This document shows positions 26,301 to 36,751 of a stretch of 64,000 bases of DNA, one piece after another (the first letter of the stretch is position 1; the number at the start of each line of letters is the position of its first letter). This stretch comes from Sceloporus undulatus (lineage: Eukaryota > Chordata > Lepidosauria > Squamata > Phrynosomatidae). The notes beneath the pieces were generated by a model that was given only the letters and a program-made list of their open reading frames with translations, did not search any database and had not been told where the DNA came from. The position numbers and the translations under genes were made by a program. Location of the stretch: positions 120,154,931 through 120,218,930 of the forward strand of contig NC_056525.1 in NCBI RefSeq assembly GCF_019175285.1, read 5' to 3'.

Positions 26301-29300
26301 AGGAAGTACATCTCGAGAAGCTATTCTGCAAATGGAATGCTATCCCAATAACAACTCTGTCCTTGCATGCTATGCCCCAAATGTCCAAAAAAGGGGGTTA
26401 TCTGAAGGTAAGCCTCCAGTGAGGATCTGAATAAAAAGAGAGTCACATGAGGAAAGACATGTCTTCAGATATTCCAAGCCAAGGCGATTTAGGGCTTTTA
26501 GCCTGAATACAGCCACTGCATGCTGTATTTGTAAATAAAACTCCAGTCAATGAACACTTTCTTTGAAGACTAGTGTTCTGTATTCCTTTCAACAAGTCCC
26601 AATGAGTAATATTCTGAACCATTTGAAGTTTTCAAATGACCCTCAAAGGCAGAGTCTAGCCTTTCACCAGGCACAGTGAAGTCAAAACTGCAGCATACAG
26701 AATACTGCTGAGCACTCTCATCCCCCATTTTCTTTCCTTGTAAACCCAAAACCAAAACCTCCATAGATACTTGCTCACCTCTCATGGCTGAAAGATGTGT
26801 GAACAGGAGTTGGCACCACCATTTGTAAATCCTCCGTTTCTTTCTCTCGCCCACGGAGGCACACAAGCTGGAAATCTCCTAGTCCGAAGTAGGACACCTC
26901 ATGCCAGTTTCTAACTGATGGGTATAACAGAGACAGCAACAAAGAGAATGAACGAAAAGCCCCCCATACCCTCATACTGCCAAGGTACAATTTATTCAGA
27001 AAATAATTTTGAACTGAATTTGCTTTTTAAAATTTTATTGTTACAAATGGAGCTACAGTGGTACCCCGAGATACGAAATCACCGCGTTACGAAATTTCCG
27101 GGATACGAAAAAATTAGATAGGAAAAAACTGTTCCGGGTTACGGTTTTTTTTTTGGCTTACGAAAATTTTTTTGGTGCTTTTCGGCGCTTTTTCGCACGA
27201 AATCGCGGCTTCCAGCGCTAGCGGCTATGGCTTTTTCGGGTTGCGAAATCTTTCGGGTTACGAACGGCGCCGCAGAACGAATTAAATTCGTAACCCGGGG
27301 TACCACTGTACAATGTCTTGAGGTGTAAGGAACACATGAATGATATGCTTTTTGGAATTTATTTATATATATATATTTAATATCTTCAAACTGTGGATGC
27401 TTGAATCCATAGATAAAGAATCTGTGGATACTGTATATGTGTCAGCTGTATATGTGTGCCTCCAATTGATGTTGGACGGCACCTCTCATCATCCCCTATT
27501 TATTATGCAGGCAGGGGGTGATGGGAACTGCAGTCTATCAGCATCTGAGGGGATCACACATTCCCCCCTCCATTCTAAAGAAGCCAATAAAAATCCTACA
27601 CAGACCTAATTTTAATCACACAGAGCGTATGTATACTGCTGTTTTACTGGGTGCATTATGGAGGAGACAGATTCTATTTAGAGGCTGAATTTAATGTGAA
27701 TGTGCATTGGCAATGCAACATCCAGCACATGGATGTTAGGTGGGCTTAGAGGTAGGAGAGCATGTGGAACACCAGTCCATAACTATACATATGTTCATGG
27801 CATGCCTGCCTATTTCCAAGGGCTTCTTATACTACAGGAAGAACATTTTTGGCATTTGTTTTAAACCAGAATGCATGCCTTAGCACATGAGTGGAGATCC
27901 TGCAGGTGGAGATCCTGCAACCTCTAGCTGTTTTGCTCCCCAAATCGCATCAGCTCCCCCATCAAGGCCAATGGTCAGGAGGCTGAGTCTGGTAGCATCC
28001 AGAGGGCCACAGCTTCCCTGCCTGTTATGTCTTTTGTTCTTGTTCTTTTTTTTAAATTTCACAATTGCTCTCGAAGATACCTCCAATATCTTACCTTCTA
28101 AGAGGTCTAAGTAAACTAAGAAGGCTGCATACACGCCACTGCTGTCTGCCACATCCAGCGAGGTCATCTTTGTCAACTGAAATACACAAAAGTGGGTCAA
28201 GGATGTAGAAGCTACTCAAGGGCAATTAAATGGTGTGCAAACCCCCTCTTCCCCCCAAAACTGAATTGTATCCACAACATTTTTGGAAATGTTTTCCCAT
28301 CGACTCCAGGGACTGTTGGCAGACCTCCTCTAAAAGCATGACACACACAGTTTCTTTCAAGAAAAGAGTGGCAGGAGGAAGGCTATTAAAGGATTTATTA
28401 TAGATCAAGTATGTTAAAAGATTCAGTGATCATATTTTTTTAAAATGCCAATAAAACTGTCCACCAAATGTACTTTAGAGTGCAGGAGAGATGCAAATGT
28501 TTTACCAACACCGCTTGTTCATAAAACAAGTTCTGTCCTAAGCTTTCAGGGCAAGGACCATTTTACTTGTGGGTTTTGTCCAATCCCAGACACAGGAAGG
28601 GGTTGTGGGTAACTATCCCTGTAATGGAATGATTTAGCCCAGACCTTCTAATGTCCACTGTACAGATTAGAAAAACTAAGGCCTGTTACAGACTGCCAAA
28701 ATAAAGCTGCTTCGGGTCTCTTTGGAGGTATGCTATTTAAATGATGCATGGGTCCTAAGAGTCCGGAGTTTGCGCCAAAGCCACACTCCATTCCTAAGCA
28801 CTGGAGTGCAGCTTTGGTGCAGCTTCTGGATTCTTAGGGTGCATGCATCATTTAAACAGCATACCTCCAAAGAGACCCCAAGCAGCTTTATTTTGGCAGT
28901 CTGTAACAGGCCTAAGTTTCCAAGCTCTGGGAGTCTATTGGTGGCGCTCCAGATGTTGTTGAACTGTAGCTTCCATTAGGCTGGAAACTCTAATCCAACA
29001 TCTGGAGGGCTATGTTACTGACTCCCCCGACTTTGAGCAAGGGCTTCTCCTGAAAAAAGAAGTTAGGTAGACATTAAGAAGGCAGAAGTGCATGGTATTT
29101 TTTCTAACCTAATTCAGAGGTTCCCTTAGTTTGCTGGGCACAGAAAATAATGTTGCACAACTTTTGTTTTCTTTACAATTTAATAAACAGTTTAAAGTGA
29201 GTTGCCCAATTAAGACTCAACGAGGTTCCAGATTTAGTAAGTTTCCTGATTTAGGGCCCACAGTATGTTATGCATGCTACTGATACTGTGCAGACATCTA

Positions 29301-31448
29301 ATACAGGGCTAGAGCCCTCCAGATGTTATTGGACTGCAACTCCTATGATCCCTCACAACAGGCGACGGTGGCTAGGGTTGATGTGGCAACACATTTCCCA
29401 TCCTTGTCAAATATCTGTTCTGCTGTGGCAAATTTGTCCTGCTCCTGACACAGTGTAATACCGCAACCAATTTACAGAGTATATTAAGAACTGAAAGTCA
29501 AAAAGCTGAAGGTTGCAATCGTAAAGTTAGCATTTTATAGGCTTGGGTGAACTTAATACTTTCCCAGACAGCTGATTATTTGTGTTACACAACCAGAAAA
29601 AATAAGCTTTCTTTCATCATGCCAAACTCCTAAGAGGGTTATTACGGCAAAAATCACATCAGATCATGGACTTTCACACCCTGATAAAAATATGTGATCA
29701 CTGACTCCACCTCAGAGAACCGTTCTCAAGAGTTCTTTAAAACACACATTCCTACTCCAAAATGACAACTGTCTAGTAAGAATTATTGCTTTACAAATTC
29801 TTAAAAGCGTATCCAAATTGAACAAGGAGTTTCCTGATAGCTTACAGACTGTTTTCATATCCAAAGACCCATTAAAGTTGGTAGAGGTTCATAGGAGACA
29901 TTTTAGTCTGACTGTAAGGAGACGTGCAAGATCAGATAACTCAGATTATTGAAGGACACAAGAAGGCTTTATACGAGATCCCACCAAAGGTCTGTCTAGT
30001 CCAGTAGCATCTTGTTCCCATGCAAATATAGCTGGTTTATTTCATTCCATATACCTCACACAGCCCCAAAGCAGGACAATCTGGCAACAATGTTTTCCCA
30101 TGATTGTTCGCCAGTGACTTGTATTCAGATCCTATTCTATTAAATAACTATCATGGTTTCCAGGGCTTTCCCCAAATGTCTAACCGTTTAATATCATCAG
30201 CTATATAGTGCAGAGTGGGGAACGTGAAGCCTTGTAGGAGTTGTTGGATTGCAATTCCCATCAACCCTATAACTAGTAGTTAGTGATATAGGAGTTGCCA
30301 GTCAACAAAATCTAGAGGGTCTCAGGTTGCTCACCTTTTCCTTCCAGATTTGTTAATTTTTAGGTTGTAATCCTATTCTGCTTTTCACTGATCTGGAAGC
30401 TATTCTGCAAGCCATAAAATCCTTTTAGCATTTGCATTGGACACATGAAAGAAAGAAGTTAAATGTAGGTTCAGTCAAGAGTTTGCTGATACTAAGCACT
30501 GTGTTCTCAAGCAACTCATTGGCCTGTTACAGACTGCCAAAATAAAGCTGCTTCGGGTCTCTTTGGAGGTATGCTATTTAAATGATGCATGGGTCCTAAG
30601 AGTCCGGAGGTCCTTTTCCTCTCAGAGAAACAAATGCAGCCAGAGCTCTGGGTGCGAGTCTTGTCTGCTGCTGCTCCTAGGAGAAAAGAGTGTTAGAAGA
30701 ATCCATCCTATCTCCTATTTCCAGCAAGGACAGGCTGCTATGCACTTCTCAAAAGGGAACAGTAAACGTGATAACGTGGTGTTACTCAATATGTTTCTTA
30801 GTCAGGCTCAAAATGGAGGACATTTTGGAATTCCTCCTGGGCAGAAGGTTGAAATGTAGGACATGTCTTGGAAAAAGTGGCCATCTTGTCACCTTGATCC
30901 TGCCACATCTGCCAAAGGAAAGGACTGAAAAACATACATTAATGCCTGCTCCAGCATCAATGGCCACTGCTGCTGCTTCACGTTTTTCTGTCTCTACACA
31001 ATGGCTGGAGGCAATTTTGCTTCTTTAGCAACAGGGTTAACTTGGAGCCATAGCTCTCACCCTATCACTATTTCTCAAACAGAGGAGAGAGGGAGAGAGA
31101 GAGAGAGAACAGTGAAGATGGCACATGCCACAACCTCATCGCTTTTTATATTATGCCAACAGTTAGAAACTGGGGGCCTTCCAGATGTTGCTGGACTGCA
31201 ACCCCCATGAGCCTTCATCATTGTGCTGGATAGCAATGGGGGCTGCAGTCTGCAAACATCTGACTATCCTGGTCCTGTCACCTTACCTCAGGATTGGACT
31301 CATATGTGCTTCCAGATATTCCTGGGTTGCAAGTTGTTGGAAGAGTTTAGCATTAATAATAATAAAACTTTATTTATATACCGCTTTTCCAACAAGATCA
31401 AAGCGGTTCACAGATTCAGTCATTCTCTTTCCCCTTCCTTAGATAGAC

Positions 31449-31493
<45 letters not shown>

Positions 31494-31598
31494 GTGATTT
31501 TAGATTAGGATATCTATTTTATTATTTGTGATTTTACATTATTATTTGTGATTTTAGATTAGGAGATATATATAATTTACAATTTTAGATTAGGATAC

Positions 31599-31629
<31 letters not shown>

Positions 31630-31786
31630 TAATTTGTGATTTTACATTAGGATATACAATTATTTGTGATTTTAGATTAGGATATATATATTATTTGTGA
31701 TTTTACATTAGGATATATATATATTATTTGTGATTTTACATTAGGATATATATATATTATTNNNNNNNNNNTGTGATTTTACATTA

Positions 31787-31832
<46 letters not shown>

Positions 31833-32517
31833 TACAATTTTAGATTAGGATATATATATATATTATTTGTGATTTTAGATTAGGAGATATATATATGTAT
31901 GTATGTGTATATATATATATATATATATATAATTTACAATTTTAGATTGGATATATTATTTGTGATTTTACATTAGGATATATATATATATATAATTGTG
32001 ATTTTTACATTAGGAGATATATATATATAATTCGTGATTTTAGATTAGGATATCTATTTTAAATGCCAATATAGAGCAACAGCTACATGTACAGTATGTT
32101 GCTAAGACATGAGTCCCATGATGCAGATGCTAATGGGGCTGTGTAGTGGGGGGCCACAACAAACTACAGAGCCCCTTTTAGCCTTTGCATGGGACCCCTG
32201 TATTGGCCTCCAGTGCTAGCCTAGCTGTGTCATTCATTGTCTGCCCCTTGCAAAGTTCTCCTCAAACAAACTACCATTCCCAGAATTCCACAGCAGTTAA
32301 ACTGGATTATTTATTTCTCCAGCCACGATTCCCATTAACATGCGTGCAAGCAATGCATCCTCATGAAGGGCTAGCTCCCCGATGGAGCAGGGCCCCTTCC
32401 CTGACTGACCGTGGGGTGGGTGGGCAGCCAGCCCCCTCCAAGCGCCCCTCGCCCGCCCTCCGAGGCGCCTTCTTCCTCTGCCTGCCCAGCAGACCCCAGC
32501 TCCCTGGCCTCCTCCAT
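20110..32517 (-). CDS. TSEN15: tRNA-splicing endonuclease subunit Sen15 (four coding exons)
   Basis: TSEN15 is a structural, non-catalytic subunit of the nuclear TSEN complex that cuts introns out of pre-tRNAs; it pairs with the catalytic subunits TSEN2 and TSEN34. Four minus-strand exons join in phase to give 178 residues (human: 171). The start MEE agrees with human. Blocks matching the human protein from memory are [35 protein letters not shown] and [15 protein letters not shown]. The residues equivalent to human W76, H116 and Y152, which are altered in pontocerebellar hypoplasia type 2F, are all present (W67, H107, Y143). The N-terminal 30 residues are acidic and glycine-rich, as in other species. 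The C-terminus is about 16 residues longer than the human end and very basic. All donors and acceptors are GT/AG. The gene runs head to head with COLGALT2, as in human. The identification is near certain; function is taken from the family. Confidence 0.96.
20620..21390. repeat. Possible longer relative of the palindromic MITE
   Basis: The right end has CCACTTTGGAGGCGTGTGTC and ACTTTATTTGGCCTGTGTGT, close to the arm of MITE subfamily A. The left end (GGGGCAGAACAGATGGGCAG) is a weak inverted partner. No transposase was seen between them. Confidence 0.35.
24130..24265. repeat. Palindromic 'ttggactgcaactccca' repeat
   Basis: The arms CCAGATGTGTTGGCATTATA and CCAACACATCTGGAAGG face each other across about 90 bases. 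Confidence 0.65.
24485..24717 (+). mobile_element. Tigger-type MITE
   Basis: It shows GGTTCCAGGACCCCAAGTGG, GATACCAAAATACATAGATG, TCTTCAAACTGTGGATGG and an end GGAGGACCAACTG, the layout of pogo/Tigger MITEs. Confidence 0.8.
25720..25907 (-). mobile_element. Tigger-type MITE, antisense
   Basis: The same words as the 24,485 copy on the minus strand (GGTTCCTGGACCCCCTG, GATACCAAAATCCATGG, ATCCATGGATATGGAGG). Confidence 0.8.
25935..26163 (-). mobile_element. tRNA-derived SINE, GTGGTTAAATGC family, antisense
   Basis: Minus strand: GGAGCCCTGGTGGTGCGC, then a B-box remnant and GTAAAATGAGTACCCAACC. Confidence 0.8.
26779..26914 (-). CDS. TSEN15: TSEN15 exon 3
   Basis: This 136-nt exon is entered in phase 1 and left in phase 2 at gtgagc. 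The acceptor was set at catcag (exon begins TTAGAAAC) rather than at the next AG, because only that choice gives RNWHEV in frame. It encodes [27 protein letters not shown]. The conserved tryptophan and histidine positions of Sen15 are both in this exon. Confidence 0.94.
27059..27308. mobile_element. Tigger/mariner-type MITE with TA duplication
   Basis: The ends CAGTGGTACCCCGAGATACG and CCCGGGGTACCACTG are inverted and flanked by TA. The inside is full of ATACGAAA/TTACGAAA words. It lies in TSEN15 intron 3. Confidence 0.85.
28095..28176 (-). CDS. TSEN15: TSEN15 exon 2
   Basis: This 82-nt exon follows a tttcag acceptor and ends at a gtaaga donor after the first base of a codon. It encodes [16 protein letters not shown] and [11 protein letters not shown], the first helix and strand of the Sen15 fold. 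Human has [11 protein letters not shown] at the same place. Confidence 0.95.
28680..28912. mobile_element. Palindromic MITE, subfamily B, copy 2 (TAA duplications)
   Basis: This 233-bp hairpin has ends GGCCTGTTACAG / CTGTAACAGGCC and a perfect TAA on both sides (28,677-28,679 and 28,913-28,915). It lies in TSEN15 intron 1. Confidence 0.95.
28925..29020. repeat. Palindromic 'ttggactgcaactccca' repeat
   Basis: GCTCCAGATGTTGTTGAACT faces AATCCAACATCTGGAGGGC, directly beside a palindromic MITE. Confidence 0.65.
30440..30895. mobile_element. hAT-like element split by half a MITE
   Basis: Its parts (GTGTTCTCAAGCAACTCATT; AGAGCTCTGGGTGCGAGTC; GAAATGTAGGACATGTCTTG) occur in the same order at 57,230-57,530. 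The half MITE of 30,521-30,609 interrupts it. Confidence 0.65.
30521..30609. mobile_element. Palindromic MITE, subfamily B, half copy
   Basis: Only the left arm is present (GGCCTGTTACAG to GAGTCCGGAGG). It sits inside a hAT-like repeat whose two parts continue on either side. Confidence 0.85.
31160..31270. repeat. Palindromic 'ttggactgcaactccca' repeat
   Basis: CTTCCAGATGTTGCTGGACT is followed by AGCAATGGGGGCTGCAGTC. Confidence 0.6.
31355..31440 (-). mobile_element. LINE 3' tail, antisense
   Basis: An AATAAT run precedes AAAACTTTATTTATATACCG and AAAGCGGTTCACAG, the reverse of the common L2/CR1-type tail. Confidence 0.6.
31450..32050. repeat. AT-rich tandem array with TTGTGATTTTA units
   Basis: Runs of (TA)n alternate with a spacer close to TTGTGATTTTAGATTAGGA. 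Around a dozen spacers are present with TA runs of varying length. A 10-base N gap (31,762-31,771) sits inside, so the true length is uncertain. It lies in TSEN15 intron 1. Confidence 0.95.
31762..31771. other. Assembly gap (10 N)
   Basis: Ten Ns occur inside the AT-rich array. A fixed-size placeholder means the real length is unknown. Confidence 0.99.
32410..32517 (-). CDS. TSEN15: TSEN15 exon 1 (start codon to first donor)
   Basis: The ATG is at 32,517-32,515 and the exon gives 36 codons beginning [11 protein letters not shown] and ending WLPTHPT. The donor is gtcagt at 32,409, phase 0. The frame was chosen because THPT joined to LTKM of exon 2 lines up without gaps with human THPKYLEMM. 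The two longer open frames over the same bases do not match the family. The exon lies in a CpG-rich patch. Confidence 0.9.
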
Positions 32518-32660
32518 TGCCATTTGCCAGGCCTTCTGTGTCCGACGCGGCTTCGTTCCCCCAGTGCACCGCCATTATTGGTCCCCCGGGGAACACAGGA
32601 GCCCACGCCAAGGTTCCGCCTCAAGCAGCCAGCGCTGAGTCCTCCTCCTGACTGGCCTTC
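32518..32660 (-). promoter_or_regulatory. TSEN15: CpG-rich TSEN15 promoter/5' UTR region
   Basis: The bases just upstream of the TSEN15 ATG are GC-rich with many CpGs, unlike the surrounding AT-rich sequence, which fits a housekeeping CpG-island promoter. No TATA box was recognised. The patch ends where the SINE-derived tandem array starts. Confidence 0.55.
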
Positions 32661-32689
32661 CTTGCAGTGCTAGGGTTATGGGCTGTTGC

Positions 32690-33230
32690 TGCTGCTGCTG
32701 TTGTTGTTCTTTGTTGTGTGACTTCAGGTCGTTTCTGACTTATGGCGACCCTAAGGCCATAATATCATGGGGGTATCTTGCCCAATTTCTTGAGAAAGAT
32801 TTCTTTACAGGGTTTAGAAAGGTTTACTGTGTCTCAGAGGCTGAGAGAGTGTGACTTGCAAGGTTTCTTCAGAGAAGGAGGTTTCTTTAGAGGGGGGTCA
32901 GCCTCTCTGAGGCTCAGAGGGTGTGACTTGCAAGGTTTCTTCAGAGAAGGAGGTTTCTCTAGAGGGGGGTCAGCCTCTCTGAGGCTGAGAGAGTGTGACT
33001 TGCAAGGTTTCTTTAGAGGAGGGGTTTCTTTACAGGGAGTCAGCCTCTCTGAGGCTGAGAGGGTGTGACTTGCAAGGTTTCTTCAGAGAAGGAGGTTTCT
33101 CTAGAGGGAGTCAGCCTCTCTGAGGCTGAGAGAGTGTGACTGGCAAATTTGTTTAGGGGGGTTCTTTAAAGGTTTTTTCCCTCTTTTGGTAAGTTTCTTT
33201 ATAGGAGGGGTCAGCCTCTCTGAGGCTCTG
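32690..33230 (-). repeat. SINE-derived minisatellite, about 65-70-bp unit
   Basis: An antisense copy of the ACA-tail SINE begins at about 32,690 (a GCT/GTT run, then TTCTGACTTATGGCGACC). Its internal part, containing GCTGAGAGAGTGTGACTTGC, is then repeated about six times with GGTTTCTTCAGAGAAGGAGG between copies. It ends near 33,230. The array sits about 170 bases upstream of the TSEN15 start codon. Confidence 0.9.
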
Positions 33231-33427
33231 GGGCTCATGCATAGTGTGGCGGGCGGCGTATGATGCAGATTAATGTTTTGGACTGGTTGTACCCTCCATT
33301 TTTCTTGAATGTCCTACATTTTGCGTGAAATTTTGTCCCTAGCATGCAGCCTCCATTATGCCCAAAATGGAGTCATATTGGCATTCCACACTGCATGGCG
33401 CAGTGGTTTGAGTGTTGGACTACAATG

Positions 33428-33487
33428 TCTAATTAACAAATTGTAAGCCGTTCTGATAGCCTTGGCTGAAGAGCGGGGTATAAACAA

Positions 33488-33530
<43 letters not shown>
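33428..33530 (+). mobile_element. Short LINE tail with TAT run
   Basis: TTGTAAGCCGTTCTGATAGC, GAGCGGGGTATAAACAAATA and (ATT)n, inserted in the head of the SINE. Confidence 0.7.
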
Positions 33531-33531
<1 letters not shown>

Positions 33532-33557
33532 AACTCTGGAGAGCAGGGTTCAATTCT

Positions 33558-34065
33558 GGCAGGAGAAATTTTATGTGCCCTATCTTCTTGCAGTGAATAT
33601 GTAACTATCAAAGTTGCTAAATTTTTTGCAGCTGCTGTTATTTGTCATAAAAACTTTTTATAAATTGATGCAGTAAATTACTATATAATGAATGCCTTCG
33701 GCCTTTTTTAGCTACTATAGCCATAAATTTTGATTTAGAATGATTTTGTCTATAGAAATCGATTGACCATGTAGATCCATGTGAATAAATTATTTGCCAA
33801 ATCTAGAAGGGCAACTATCATATAATCTCTAGATAATCAATTATTTTTGTTAAAGCCATATATTTAGTGTATTCCTAAATCCTTCCAGAATCACGGCTCA
33901 AAGTTTTATGCTTAACGTTTGTATGTACTCATGCATTTATATGATACGCTTGAATATAATGTTTATATGATATGCTGGAATATAAATGTTTCTAACTGGA
34001 TGTAAGGTAATTTTGTAAACCTTTTATTATTTTATGCTGGCTGTATGCCATAATAAATTCATTCA
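33558..34065 (+). mobile_element. LINE 3' fragment with ATTC-repeat tail, TSD present
   Basis: It is flanked by TTCAATTCT at 33,549-33,557 and 34,066-34,074, an exact 9-bp target duplication. It ends AATAAATTCATTCA. A similar tail closes the fragment at 45,690. Confidence 0.8.
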
Positions 34066-35259
34066 TTCAATTCTCACCTTGGCCATGAAACCCACTGAGT
34101 GACCTTGGTTGGTCAAACACTCTCAGCCTCTTCTGGAGAAATCTTGCCAAGAAAACCCCTGGATAAGTTCTACATAGGGTTGCCATAACTTGGAAATGAC
34201 TTGAAGGCACATAACAGCAATTGGCATCACCATCCTCTGAGGCTGAGAGAGTGTAACTTGCCTAAGGTCAACCAGTGGGTTTTTATGCTCGAGCAGGACA
34301 TCAAACCCTGACCCCACAGAGTCATTGTCCAGTCAAACCATTATGCCACACATATTTAGTCTCTCCCACTTTCTCCTTTTGTCCTCAGCTTACTTGAATT
34401 GCTGCAAACTGAGTTCAAAGTAGAAATGTACTCACTTAGCAGCGGAGAGGAGAGAGTTGGAATTTTTGCTTTCTCAGTTGGGTCAAAAGCAAACTTCTGC
34501 AGCCTCTCCTAACTTGGTCTTTTCTCTCGATTTAATAAGCTGGTAGTGGCACCATATTCCAAACATGCCAATATGAAGGAACCAGCTTTTTAAAATAGCA
34601 AATTTGTGGCCCCTTCCTTTCTGCGGAAAGCACCATTCCCTGCCAAGTAATACTGCAGTGTAACTAAGGCAGGCAGCTGAGTGTGCGATTTTGCTGAATG
34701 AGAAAGACCTACTCAAATGGGTAAGGAATGCAATTTAGGACTTTCATTTGTTGGATGAATAATCTAAATATGGCTAGTCATTAAGATGCAAATTGGTACA
34801 GAAGGCTGCATTTCCTCATGCATACTAGGCCAGGTTTGTCTGAACAATAATGCACTGTTCTGTTCAGAGAACACACTTAAACTCTTCCATCTCGATGGCT
34901 GGTTTGCAGACATGCTATTCTGAGAAAATCTTAATTAAAAAGACTTGAATATTGTATGGCACATTTTTATGTGGTGCTCCACTCAGGAGGTCAATGTAAA
35001 TTCCTTGACTTGCTTCTTTTGAAAATTAACACAGACACAGAGAGTAAGAGGGAGGGAGAGTATCTTAAAAATGAAACATGGGTCTCATTAAGATCTCTCC
35101 ATTTGTCTGGAACCACAGCCCTGGTAGAGTTTGGGGCAAAGGCCCTAGTCCCTTTGATCAATCAAGACGGAAAGTGTCTGATGCTTGCCGTTTCTGGATA
35201 TTTTCTCCAAACGTCTTGCCAACTACATTGTACAAAGCAGAGGTGGAAAACCTTTGAAC

Positions 35260-35485
35260 CTCCATAGGGAAAGGGATTCCACCTCAACATTAGGAGGAAC
35301 CTCCTGACAGTAAGGGCTGTTCGACAGTGGAACACACTCCCTCAGAGAGTGATGGAGTCTCCCTCCTTGCAGGTCTTTAAACAGAAGCTGGATGGCCATC
35401 TGTCAGGATGCTTTGACTGAGAGTTCCTGCATGACAGAATGGGGTTGGACTGGATGGCCCTTGTGGTCTTTTCCCCTTGTGGGGC
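35260..35485 (+). mobile_element. CR1-like LINE 3' end
   Basis: GGGATTCCACCTCAACATTA, TGTTCGACAGTGGAACACAC and TGGACTGGATGGCCCTTGTG match the C-terminal coding part and 3' end of the 13,030 copy. Confidence 0.8.
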
Positions 35486-35511
35486 TATACATGTTAAAAT
35501 GCTTTTGATGT

Positions 35512-35925
35512 TGTTATGTTGGGCAACACGTGAGGCAACACGTCAACATTTGGCACCAGATTTTCCACCTTTGTGACTGTAGTTAGTAGCTTGTGAATTG
35601 GAGAAACACCTGTCGTTTTCTCAGTGAGTAAAGAGACACTGTAATATTCTCTCATACGAGGCTTTTATTCATAGAAGTTCCACTGTGTACAACACTATAT
35701 ACATCGGCACCATCCACACAAGTAACAACCCACTCTGAAGCACCAACTGTCTCACTTTCCCTCAGTGACAGTTGAGAAGGACAGTTGCATCAACATTCCA
35801 GTGATGCACTGTTTCAGTGCTGACACATATAACTGCAACTAGAGCTGTAAATAACTTCCACAACAGCTCCAATTAGTAGCCACATCCATGTCATTTTCAC
35901 AGACCTGTTTACCATGGTCCTGACA
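35512..35925 (-). mobile_element. Probable solo LTR of an old LTR retroelement
   Basis: The 414-bp block reads TGTCAGGACC to CCCAACATAACA on the minus strand, with an AATAAAAG polyadenylation signal in its second half. No internal coding region is next to it and no clear target duplication was found. It looks like an old, isolated and incomplete copy; the family is not identified. Confidence 0.45.
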
Positions 35926-36093
35926 ATACATTAACCAGTGAAAGGTGGGAGGATTTTTTTTAAACCTGTTTGCTGCATTGGACAGCAAAGGAAGGAAGAA
36001 AATCAGCTCATCTGAAATGTAATGCTGAAGCAGAGTTCAATGGATACCCTTTGTTGCACCCGTTCTGTGTGCTATGAATGGGGGAAAACTTAC

Positions 36094-36223
36094 GATGTTG
36101 AACGTCTCCTTCTCTTCCTCTTCCACCTGTTCTGTGATAGAGAAGGGCTTGCTCCCAGGTGTCTTCTGGACAGGGCCATGCGATGGGTTCCCTTTATCTC
36201 CAGTTGGCATCATTATCTTTAGG
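36094..36223 (-). pseudogene. CHD2-like relic exon f: segment before the CHCT domain
   Basis: The exon is 130 nt with a tcttctttcacag acceptor and a strong gtaagt donor. It reads LKIMMPTGDKGNPSH, then GPVQKTPGSKPFSITEQVEE and EEKETFNI. CHD2 has GPVHITAGSEPVPI and LDQETFSI just before the CKERMRPVKKAL helix. The exon carrying that helix should lie between about 32,700 and 36,090 but was not recognised. Confidence 0.75.
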
Positions 36224-36751
36224 CTGTGAAAGAAGAAGATTGGGCGGCTTAGTCCTAACGCAAAATTAGGGATGTTACAAAATCAAGGATCCCACCATTG
36301 AAAGCAATTAGGGGAAGAGGGCATGGTGTTTACTTGTTGTTTTTGTTGTGGTGTGTCAAGGACCATCTTTTAAATTAAAGAGCAAGCAATGAAGTAGCAA
36401 TAAGAATACCCCTTGTCTCTCTGGCCCATCTGGAGATTGGCTGGGAGGACTATGCAACAATCCATTTGGCTGGCTGAAATGTACCTACTCTTGAGGTAAG
36501 CCTGTCCCTCTCACCTTTCTTGGTTTGAGGTTGCACCCTGGAATTTATCCAAGATAGCACTCACTAGGTGTTCTTCCAATGGCCAGCCTTCCTCAAAAAA
36601 TCTTAGCTCCTGATGCCTTTTACTAAACTAGGACAGGAGACACATGATGGTGATGGAGTCTATTGGGTTTGCTTTACCTTGACCTTTCCTTATTTCAACT
36701 GGTTTTCTGAGTGCTGAAGAGAAACTTCAATCCCACGCTCATCTGTCCTTT

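Larger units (their letters stand above)
33395..34215 (+). mobile_element. ACA-tail SINE with nested insertions
   Basis: The head GCGCAGTGGTTTGAGTGTTG is at 33,400, CTCTGGAGAGCAGGGTTC at 33,533, and the body from 34,075 (CCATGAAACCCACTGAGTGA) to the tail TGACTTGAAGGCACATAACA. Two LINE tails (33,428-33,530 and 33,558-34,065) were inserted into it. Confidence 0.88.

Noticed and set aside
32297-32611. A 104-codon minus-strand frame beginning MAWAPVFPGG over TSEN15 exon 1
   Set aside because: A different frame over the same bases gives MEEARELG...THPT, which joins in phase to exon 2 and matches TSEN15. The longer frame is a CpG-island by-product.
34483-34600. Minus-strand words FLHIGMFGIWCHYQLIK as a possible SLIDE or CHCT exon
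   Set aside because: It lies downstream of exon f, so the order is wrong for SLIDE, and it does not match the CHCT helix. No suitable acceptor was found.
36490-36610. Minus-strand open stretch ELRFFEEGWPLEEHLVSAIL ending at a gtgag
   Set aside because: It lies between relic exons and ends at a donor-like site, but matches nothing in CHD1/CHD2 and no other family I recognise.
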